A stretch of 39,983 bases of DNA from Gemmata massiliana (GTDB lineage Bacteria; Planctomycetota; Planctomycetia; Gemmatales; Gemmataceae). The position numbers and the translations under genes are program-made. Under the pieces are notes generated by a model. It had not been told where the DNA came from, made no database searches, and worked only from the letters and a program-made list of their open reading frames with translations. Shown here piece after piece: positions 23,546-30,573 of this stretch (its first letter is position 1; the number at the start of each line of letters is the position of its first letter). The stretch is taken from NCBI GenBank assembly GCA_000531095.1, contig HG799478.1, forward strand, positions 5,131 through 45,113, read 5' to 3'.

Positions 23546-26500
23546 ATGGACGGCATCTTCCACGAACTGTCCCGCAAAACCGACCCGGCCAAATTGCTCG
23601 GTTACCTCAACTTCTCGGACGGGCGGCCGGACCCGCGGTTCCAGAAGGGGTTAGCGGACGCCTGCGCGCATTTAATTGAGAGCGGTGACCCGCTCCCCTG
23701 GCACACGCTCTCGTTGTGGCTCCAACACGAGTTGAGCGACCTCGTTGCTGCCAGCGCCGGGGCGTTCCGCGACACGACCCAGGTCCGGGCGGTACTCGAC
23801 GCGGGCCTTGTGCGGCTCCCGGTGGCGTACCGCGCGCACCACTCCGACCAACTCGCGCACCAGCCCGATTTCGCCCTCTTCGGCCCGTTCTTCCTCGCAC
23901 GCTGTTGCGAGGCGGTGCTGAAAGTGGGCCAACCGTGGAACGCGGAGCGGCTCGTGACCGGCGGGCTGAACCTGTTGAACGACTACGTCGGGTACCGACC
24001 GATCGCGGTGCTGGAAACGCGCCCCAACACCGAGTTCTACGCGCACGAGAAAGTGCGCCCGGTGCCGCTCGCACTCGCCGGCGCGGGTGTGTCCCCCGGA
24101 ATCTACGCCGACATCGTCAAACCCGCGCTCAAGTTACTCGAAGAAACCGACCCGGCGCTGTTGGAAGAAGCAAGCTTCGAGCCGGGGAAACTCGACGAAC
24201 TCGCGTTCGACCCACGGGCACACGATCACTTCCACCCCGTCAACAAGCGCCCGAACGTGCTGTTCGGCGAGTGGGATCCGCACACCATCGACAACGCCGG
24301 CTACTTCCGCCGGTTCGTGTTGCGGCAAATGACGCTCGACACGCTGCTCACGTGGGTCACGCCCGGAGAACCCGGTGCCCACGGGGGTTCGGAAAAGAGC
24401 GAGCGCCTGTTTGAAGCCGCGGCGGTGCTCGCCGGCACCATCCTGATGGGCGCCGGGGTAAGTGGAGCGGGACCGAACTTCCACGACTCCACCGTCACGC
24501 TCTCGAAGCTCGTTCCGCGCATCGCCCGATATCGCGACGCTTTCTATCAACGGCTCCTGAAACAACTTCCTGGCGCACACGGCGAACGCCTGCGCACCGA
24601 GGCCGAGAAGCGAAAACAGCCGTTCGCGGGCGTTCGGCAATTTCTCAATCAGGCGATCTCGACGCAGCGCGCCTCGCACCTTCAGGACCGCCGGCTCGCA
24701 CAGTTCTACGCCGCGATGGGTTACCCCGCCGCCGCGCGCGAGCAATCGAGCAAGATCGCCGCGCCCGCGGTGCGGTTCGGAACCGAAATCCGTATCCGCC
24801 AAACAGAAGCGGGATTCGCCGCCGATCGCGGACGGCCCGCCGATGCCGCACCGCTTCTGGCGGAAGTCGAAGACCTGCTGCGACGCGGGATCGATTGCGG
24901 TGCGCTCATCGATCCGTGGAACATCCTCGGTTACCAGGGATTGTTCCCGATCTTCCCCGGCCGCGAAGACACTGTGCGGGACCCGCGAGCGGAGGAACTG
25001 ATCCACATCGCGGGCCGGCAACTCGATCTTTACGCCCGCAGCAGCGCCGCGGCCGCGGTCGCTAACGACGGCGCCACCCGCGAGCGCCTTACGGCCCACA
25101 TGCGGACCTTCGCGTCGTGGTGGGACAAGTTCGCGACCTCGACCGTAAACGACATGCCGCGAATTGTCGGCGGTGAGCGCTCGGACGCGGCCGAACACGT
25201 CGCGGACGCACTCGCGGCATGGGCACTGAGACAACCGAACTCGAACGACATCGCGTTCTGGCGCCAGCACCGCGAGGGGTTCACCAGCCCGACTGCGTTC
25301 GCGCAAGTGATCGAACCGCTCATCGAGCGCCGCGAGTGGCGGGCCGCGATGGGCCTGCTCATGACGTGGCTCTCCGAGAGCGACACGGTTCCGCTCGACG
25401 AACCCGGCGCGTCGTTCGAGGCGCTGGCCGAGCGCTGGCTCCGCGGCGCGGTCGCGTCCGAGCCGGCGAATGAGCGCGCACCGCTCCTGCGCCGGTTCTT
25501 CGAGATGCTCGAAGCGAACGCGAGCGAGGACTGGCACACGCCGCACGAGTGGCTCACCGAACCGCGCGAGCGCAACGAGGACGAGGACGGCGAAGAGTTC
25601 GCATCCGCTTACGAGGGAATGACGTACAAGGACTCGACCGACGACGGCGTGGAAGGCTCGGTGGCCGGAGACCCGCCCGAAATCATCGGTGAGTTCCAAC
25701 TGGAGGCACAAGCGGACGCGATCGAGGACCGGCTCGGGTTCCTGCACGCGATCGCGAAATTGTGGCGCCTCGCCGCCCGGCCGGAGGCGTGGGCGCCCAA
25801 CGACCCGACCCGCGATACGACGCTGGCCGCGTGGCTCACCGCTGCCCGACGTGCCAACGATTCATTGGGGCTGTTCCTCGACCGGCTCACCGAAATCTCG
25901 GTCCCTGACCCGTCCGGCGGGCACGAGGGGATGATCGAGTTCGACCGCCGGCGCGCGATCAAGGGGCATTTACTCGACCTCGGCGTGGCGGCGTGTGTGG
26001 ACGTGCGCCGGGCGGCCCTCGCGCTCGCTGCAGTGCGCTCACCGGGACCGGAACTACCGAGCGGCCCTCGCCCGTCGTCTTCCGGGGACGAACAGAACCG
26101 CCCGCCCGTGTGGGAATCGCTGCTCGTGCGCATTGAGCGCGCGATCGGCCGCGGGGACGGTGCGAGCGTGCGAGTGCTCCTCCCCGGGTTTATCACGCAC
26201 TTCCGGCGCGAACCGCTCCTGTATTGCCCACCGTCAGACGGCGGAAAGCCGCGCGAGGTACTAACCGCGCAGACCGCTCTGGGTGTGCTCGAAGACCTGG
26301 TCACGCGGCTCCCGCGGCTCGGGTTGTTGCGCGAAACGTTCCAGCTCACGAAACTCGCACGACAAATGGAGTGGAACAACCCACCCGAGGGCCGGCGCGT
26401 CAGCAGCTTCGACCAACTGTTCCGCACAGCACTGACAGGAGTGGTCGAAACGCTCCTCACCGCGGCCTCGACGTGGGGAGAAGAAGCGACCGGCGAAGAA

Positions 26501-27469
26501 GGCCCGCTCGCGGACGCGCTCTTCAAGATCGCCACCGAGTTCCAGAACTTGTGGCACCAGCACAGTCAGTCACTGCGGCTCTCGGTTCTGGAAACGGTCA
26601 GTGATGACGACGACTGGGAACCCGTGAAGGGCTTCGTGACCAAGTACGGCAGCGACCTGTTCACGGTGCCGTTCCTCGGGCTGTCGAACATGCGGGGCAT
26701 TCTGGCCCGCGGCGTGTCAGCCTGGCTCGATCACGAGACCGAGAACGGCGAAAACGGGGCGAAGCGCCCGAAACTCGTTTCCGACTGGGATGCAGGTACG
26801 CTCGATCGCACCCGAACGGCACGCAGCGCGGAAGTGGTGCTCCAGGCACTCATCGAGCACTACGACGAGTACCGCGACTACAACACGACGACGACGCAGT
26901 CCGACTACGGCGAGAACATCCACATCCTGCTGGACATTCTGCGCCTCAAAGTGCGGTACGACCGCTTCGCGTGGCGGATGCGTCCCCTCGCACTCGCGCA
27001 CGAAGCCCTGTGCCAGCGCGGGTACGAGGCACTCGCGGCCCGCTGGCGCACCTTCATCGCCGAGAAGACGGTGGAACTGGCCGACGAACTGCTGAACGAA
27101 CTGAACGAGCGCGAAACACGCTACGGCGTGAAACTGCGCACGGTGCGAGATCGTTTAGAAGAACGCTTCACGCGCCCTCTCGAAATCGACCGCGCCGCAG
27201 CGCAAGTCGCGGCCGCGGCCGAAGCCGCCCGAAGCGGCCTGTCGGAAGACAACCCTGCGTTCATTCGGCTGCGAACCGCGCTCGAACCGCTCGAAGCGAT
27301 CGTAAGTGGCGTGGGCCTGGACGTGCCCACCTGGGTGCGGCGCCTGGAAGACGCCCTGCGTCAAACGCGCGACCGCTCCACGGAACCGCCGCCCCCACCT
27401 CCAACCGGCCTCACGTTCGAGGAACTCGAACGCCAAATGGACGAATGGGATAAGGGATTGGGGGAGTAA
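23546..27469 (+). CDS. Very large soluble protein, unknown function
   Basis: ATG 23546 gives about 1307 residues; AAGGA lies about 12-16 bases upstream and the open frame before it is not protein-like. I recognise no domain. There is no signal peptide or membrane helix, so it should be cytoplasmic. It is mostly helical, with many short Leu/Ala-rich helices and conserved-looking Trp (GQPWNAERL, NILGYQGLFPIFPGRED, FASWWDKF), resembling solenoid or repeat scaffolds, although no period is clear. An acidic linker lies near residues 670-710 (RNEDEDGEEF...). The C-terminus has a charged coiled-coil-like stretch (ELADELLNELNERETRYGVKLRTV...), a poly-Pro run PPPPPP and a final helix LTFEELERQMDEWDKG. 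It appears to be a single-gene unit, with hicB 121 bp downstream. The gene is certain from its length and codon pattern; the function is not. Confidence 0.9.
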   Translation: MDGIFHELSRKTDPAKLLGYLNFSDGRPDPRFQKGLADACAHLIESGDPLPWHTLSLWLQHELSDLVAASAGAFRDTTQVRAVLDAGLVRLPVAYRAHHSDQLAHQPDFALFGPFFLARCCEAVLKVGQPWNAERLVTGGLNLLNDYVGYRPIAVLETRPNTEFYAHEKVRPVPLALAGAGVSPGIYADIVKPALKLLEETDPALLEEASFEPGKLDELAFDPRAHDHFHPVNKRPNVLFGEWDPHTIDNAGYFRRFVLRQMTLDTLLTWVTPGEPGAHGGSEKSERLFEAAAVLAGTILMGAGVSGAGPNFHDSTVTLSKLVPRIARYRDAFYQRLLKQLPGAHGERLRTEAEKRKQPFAGVRQFLNQAISTQRASHLQDRRLAQFYAAMGYPAAAREQSSKIAAPAVRFGTEIRIRQTEAGFAADRGRPADAAPLLAEVEDLLRRGIDCGALIDPWNILGYQGLFPIFPGREDTVRDPRAEELIHIAGRQLDLYARSSAAAAVANDGATRERLTAHMRTFASWWDKFATSTVNDMPRIVGGERSDAAEHVADALAAWALRQPNSNDIAFWRQHREGFTSPTAFAQVIEPLIERREWRAAMGLLMTWLSESDTVPLDEPGASFEALAERWLRGAVASEPANERAPLLRRFFEMLEANASEDWHTPHEWLTEPRERNEDEDGEEFASAYEGMTYKDSTDDGVEGSVAGDPPEIIGEFQLEAQADAIEDRLGFLHAIAKLWRLAARPEAWAPNDPTRDTTLAAWLTAARRANDSLGLFLDRLTEISVPDPSGGHEGMIEFDRRRAIKGHLLDLGVAACVDVRRAALALAAVRSPGPELPSGPRPSSSGDEQNRPPVWESLLVRIERAIGRGDGASVRVLLPGFITHFRREPLLYCPPSDGGKPREVLTAQTALGVLEDLVTRLPRLGLLRETFQLTKLARQMEWNNPPEGRRVSSFDQLFRTALTGVVETLLTAASTWGEEATGEEGPLADALFKIATEFQNLWHQHSQSLRLSVLETVSDDDDWEPVKGFVTKYGSDLFTVPFLGLSNMRGILARGVSAWLDHETENGENGAKRPKLVSDWDAGTLDRTRTARSAEVVLQALIEHYDEYRDYNTTTTQSDYGENIHILLDILRLKVRYDRFAWRMRPLALAHEALCQRGYEALAARWRTFIAEKTVELADELLNELNERETRYGVKLRTVRDRLEERFTRPLEIDRAAAQVAAAAEAARSGLSEDNPAFIRLRTALEPLEAIVSGVGLDVPTWVRRLEDALRQTRDRSTEPPPPPPTGLTFEELERQMDEWDKGLGE

Positions 27470-27590
27470 AAGTAGGGGCATTCAGAACGAGGAACTGAAC
27501 GACCTCATGCCCGTAGTTCAACGAGTCGCAGGCATGACGAACGGTGAGCAAGAGACCTAATTTTCGAGGTTCTTTTGCGGAGGGTGAACG

Positions 27591-27782
27591 ATGCAAACGG
27601 TTAAATACGTCTACTGGCAAGAAGGGGATACCTGGCTCGGCTACCTACAGGACTACCCCGACTATTGGACTCAGGGTGAAACACAGGCCGACTTGCTCGA
27701 ACACCTCGCGGACCTGTACCAAGATTTGAGCGGCGGTCACATCCCGGGCGCGAGAAAGGTCGGGGAGTTGGTTGTCCCATGA
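27591..27782 (+). CDS. hicB: HicB antitoxin
   Basis: A 63-residue protein of the HicB/UPF0150 type: VKYVYWQEGDTWLGYLQDYPDYWTQGETQADLLEHLADLYQDL matches the beta-beta-beta-alpha partial RNase-H fold that neutralises HicA. It lacks the C-terminal DNA-binding domain of longer HicBs, so autoregulation would need another factor. GGAGG seven bases before ATG 27591 is a strong ribosome site. It ends in an ATGA overlap with hicA. The order antitoxin then toxin is the reverse of the classical hicAB order. Confidence 0.88.
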   Translation: MQTVKYVYWQEGDTWLGYLQDYPDYWTQGETQADLLEHLADLYQDLSGGHIPGARKVGELVVP

Positions 27783-27994
27783 AGCGAATTGATCTGATCC
27801 GCGCCATTGAAGAACTCGGATGCGAACTGGTACGTCACGGCGGCAAACACGATTGGTATCGGAACCCGACAACCGGGGTATCGCAACCCGTACCACGGCA
27901 CCGCGAGATCAAGGAACCACTCGCGCGGCGAATTATCAGGATGCTGGGCAACTCGGACAGTAACGAAGCCGAGTCCGGTACCGACAGCGACTGA
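27779..27994 (+). CDS. hicA: HicA mRNA interferase toxin
   Basis: A 71-residue double-stranded-RNA-binding-like toxin that cleaves mRNA independently of ribosomes. Typical features: LIRAIEELGCELVRHGGKHDWYRNP with the catalytic His24 (the G-x-H position), and the closing VPRHREIKEPLARRIIRMLG. The last 12 residues are a polar Ser/Asp/Glu tail not needed for the fold. It is translationally coupled to hicB by ATGA. No defect is seen. Confidence 0.9.
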   Translation: MKRIDLIRAIEELGCELVRHGGKHDWYRNPTTGVSQPVPRHREIKEPLARRIIRMLGNSDSNEAESGTDSD

Positions 27995-28122
27995 CCAAAC
28001 GCAACATTTCGTTCGCGCCACCCCACGTGATTTTCATCTAGAAAACGTTCCCACCGTGTAACTCCTCGGCTGTTGGCGGGTTACCACCGTGTCCGCAATC
28101 CTTCGGCACCCGGGAGTTCCGT

Positions 28123-28971
28123 ATGACCGCTCGTGGCATCGGTCTGTTGCTCGTCGTTGGTGGGCTCGTTGCCGGCACGGTGGTGGCTCAGCCACCAATC
28201 AGCGGCATTGGCAAAAACAAACCCAACGACGATAAGGGCGATGCGTCCAAGCTGAAGAAAGTGACCTGGAAGGTCGGTGACACCACACGCGAAGCGCTCG
28301 TTTACACCCCTCCGGCCACCGATAAAAAGCGCCCTGTCGTATTCGCGTTCCACGGCCACGGCGGGAAGGCGGAACTGTCCAGCCGGAACTTCGCGTTCCA
28401 CAAACACTGGCCCGAGGCGGTATCCATCTACCCCCAAGGGCTGCCGACACCGGTTCCCACTCTGGACCCCGATGGCAAGTTCTCCGGGTGGCAGAAGTAC
28501 ATCGGCGATCAGAAGGACCGCGACCTGGAGTTCTTCGACGCGGTGCTCAAGACGCTCGTCGCGGAGTACCAGATCGACGAAAAGCGCGTGTTCGTCGCGG
28601 GGCACTCGAACGGCGGGTTCTTCACGTATGTGCTGTGCGCGGCGCGCCCCGATAAGTTGGCCGCAGTCGCGCCCGTCGCGGCCACAGTCTCGCCGCGCGA
28701 CTTCAAGAATCAAAAGCCGCTGCCAGTGTTACACGTCGCGGGAGAGAAAGACCGGATCGTTTCGTTCGCGTCCCAAGAAAAGACGATGGAGCAGGTGCGC
28801 AAGCTGAACGGGTGCGACGCAGAAGGGAAGGCCGCGGGTAAGTGGTGTACCGAATATAGTTCCTCGAAGGGATCTCCCTTCGTAACTTTCATTCACCCGG
28901 GTAACCACGGAATTCCGGACGGCGCCCCGGAACGGATCGTTCAGTTCTTCAAGGATCACGCGCGGAAGTGA
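28123..28971 (+). CDS. Secreted polyhydroxybutyrate-depolymerase-like esterase (LpqC type)
   Basis: A 282-residue alpha/beta hydrolase. A signal peptide (about 1-22, MTARGIGLLLVVGGLVAGTVVAQ) exports it. The oxyanion HGHGG lies at about 77-81, the nucleophile Ser162 in GHSNGG, the acid Asp210 in VAGEKDRIVSF and His262 in HPGNHGIPD, so the triad is complete. The layout fits the poly(3-hydroxybutyrate) depolymerase/feruloyl esterase branch, which hydrolyses ester bonds in polyesters or plant cell-wall esters. Substrate cannot be told from sequence. It is convergent with aat, whose stop is six bases away. The gene stands alone. Confidence 0.9.
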   Translation: MTARGIGLLLVVGGLVAGTVVAQPPISGIGKNKPNDDKGDASKLKKVTWKVGDTTREALVYTPPATDKKRPVVFAFHGHGGKAELSSRNFAFHKHWPEAVSIYPQGLPTPVPTLDPDGKFSGWQKYIGDQKDRDLEFFDAVLKTLVAEYQIDEKRVFVAGHSNGGFFTYVLCAARPDKLAAVAPVAATVSPRDFKNQKPLPVLHVAGEKDRIVSFASQEKTMEQVRKLNGCDAEGKAAGKWCTEYSSSKGSPFVTFIHPGNHGIPDGAPERIVQFFKDHARK

Positions 28972-28977
28972 GCCTGC

Positions 28978-29706
28978 TCACACGAAGCGCACACTACTCA
29001 GGCCAATGGCCTGACGCAGGCGCTTCAGGTACTCGCTCCGCGAAATCTCGCTCGCGCCCATCGTGCTCGTGTGGTCCGTTTTCATCTGCACATCAAGTAA
29101 CACGTAGCCGCGATCGCGCAGGCGTGACACTAGGGCCGCGAGCGCGACCTTTGACCCGTCAGTGACGCGGTAGAACATCGATTCCGCCGCGAACACCCCG
29201 CCGATACTCACGCCGTAAGTACCGCCGGCCAGTTCCCACACGTCCGGCCCTTCTTGCTCGGCTCGTACCCACGTTTCCAGACTGTGAGCGTGACCGAGAC
29301 GGTGGAGTTCCGCGTACCCCGCGAGCATGTCACTCGTGACCCAGGTGCCCTCGGGTCGGCACTCACCACACGCCCGCATCACCGTCTCGAAGCACTGATT
29401 TACCGTGACGCGGAACTTGCCCGAACGAATCGTCCGAGCGAGCCGGCGCGAGACGTGAAGCCCGCCGTACCCGGGTGTGGCGTCCGGGTGCGTGCGCGAA
29501 TCGGCATGAAGCTCGATGATCCCGCGCGGGTCCGGCGACCACCACAGGATCGGGTCGCCTTCGTTGAACCACGGGAACACACCGTCCGCATACGCGCGCA
29601 ACAGCGTGGGCGGGCGCAGATCCCCACCTACACCAACGAAACCGTCCGGTTCCGCCAGTTCGGGCGGAATCCACGGCACGTCACGGTTCCCCCAGATCCC
29701 ACTCAC
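28978..29706 (-). CDS. aat: Leucyl/phenylalanyl-tRNA--protein transferase
   Basis: Adds Leu or Phe from aminoacyl-tRNA to proteins with N-terminal Arg or Lys, marking them for ClpAP by the N-degron pathway in the cytoplasm. The protein is about 242 residues, the normal length. Seen: FVGVGGDLRPPTLLRAYADGVFPWF, ILWWSPDPRG, HVSRRLARTIRSGKFRVTVNQCFETVMRAC, GTWVTSDMLAGYAELHRLGHAHSLETW, GGTYGVSIGGVFAAESMF and LLDVQ, all diagnostic. I prefer GTG 29706, with GAGGG about 7-11 bases upstream, to a TTG 18 bases further up. It follows the secreted protein at 29738 on the same strand by 31 bp and may be co-transcribed with it. Confidence 0.96.
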   Translation of the reverse strand: MSGIWGNRDVPWIPPELAEPDGFVGVGGDLRPPTLLRAYADGVFPWFNEGDPILWWSPDPRGIIELHADSRTHPDATPGYGGLHVSRRLARTIRSGKFRVTVNQCFETVMRACGECRPEGTWVTSDMLAGYAELHRLGHAHSLETWVRAEQEGPDVWELAGGTYGVSIGGVFAAESMFYRVTDGSKVALAALVSRLRDRGYVLLDVQMKTDHTSTMGASEISRSEYLKRLRQAIGLSSVRFV

Positions 29707-29737
29707 AAAGCACCCTCGTCTCAAACCGGCAATCGGT

Positions 29738-30349
29738 TCATTTCTCTAGTTTCATCAGCAATTGCTTTGCCTCGGCCGCAACTTTCGTGTTCGCGTATTT
29801 CTTGGTGATGAGCGTGAGTACGATCTTGGCGTCGTCCGGCTTCTTGTCGTCCAAGAGCTTCTTTGCCAGCGCCAGGCGCTCGGCCGCAGCCGCTTCATCG
29901 GCCGCAGCCCCTGTCAGAGCGGCGGTACCGCGCTCGCCAGTCGTGTTGAGTGACACCCAGCCGTCGTGCTTGTCACCTTCCTTGGAAACGATGACGTACC
30001 CCAATCCACCCCCAGCCTTCGTAAGCAACTCGTCGAGTGCTTCCTCAAGCGGCTTGTCTTTGCAGGAGTAGGTCACCTTCTGCGAATACGGGAAGCCGGT
30101 CCCGTAGGCCCACATTACCAGCATATCCGACCGCATGTCGGCCTGCGCTGCGAACTCTTTCAGGACGTCACCGAGGCGCCCGTTCTTGGTATCGATGCTC
30201 ACTTTTACTTTGAGCGATTTCGTGCGCGTTTTCTCCGCGGCGGGCGTTTCTTTCGCGTCCTTCTTGTCCTCTTTGGGAGCCGCGAGCGCCCACGCGAAAC
30301 CGCTCAGCACGAGCGCGGCCGAAGCTGCAAATAGCACAATTGAACGCAT
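29738..30349 (-). CDS. Secreted protein with STN-like domain, unknown function
   Basis: 203 residues with a signal peptide (about 1-23, MRSIVLFAASAALVLSGFAWALA). After a Lys/Glu-rich linker, residues about 45-130 (VKVSIDTKNGRLGDVLKEFAAQADM... KVTYSCKDKPLEEALDELLTKAGGGLGYVIV) have the beta-alpha-beta layout of the STN/secretin-N-terminal type, common in planctomycete periplasmic proteins. The C-terminal third is Ala/Lys-rich and helical with a TPR-like repeat (AERLALAKKLLDDKKPDDAKIVLTLITKKY). No enzymatic motif. Its role is unknown. AGGA before ATG 30349 fits a ribosome site. The same strand continues into aat. Confidence 0.8.
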   Translation of the reverse strand: MRSIVLFAASAALVLSGFAWALAAPKEDKKDAKETPAAEKTRTKSLKVKVSIDTKNGRLGDVLKEFAAQADMRSDMLVMWAYGTGFPYSQKVTYSCKDKPLEEALDELLTKAGGGLGYVIVSKEGDKHDGWVSLNTTGERGTAALTGAAADEAAAAERLALAKKLLDDKKPDDAKIVLTLITKKYANTKVAAEAKQLLMKLEK

Positions 30350-30573
30350 GACACATCCTGTCGGTACGAGGTTCTACGGATCGAAACCGGGCGACCGTCC
30401 GAACAGCCTACCCAGATTGAACTTCGGGCACGGGAAAAAGGACCGCGCCGGGGGCAACGGTGCTGGTTCGGCGGGGCTAATTTTCCTAGAATAACAGAGT
30501 TCTTCGCGGGACATCAGTCTCCACGAAAACACCATCAATTCGGCCGCGCGGATCGCACTTGAAGGAGCCTTCT

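Noticed and set aside
24134..25747. 537-codon open frame on the minus strand
   Set aside because: Antisense to the 1307-residue gene with low-complexity Arg/Glu composition.
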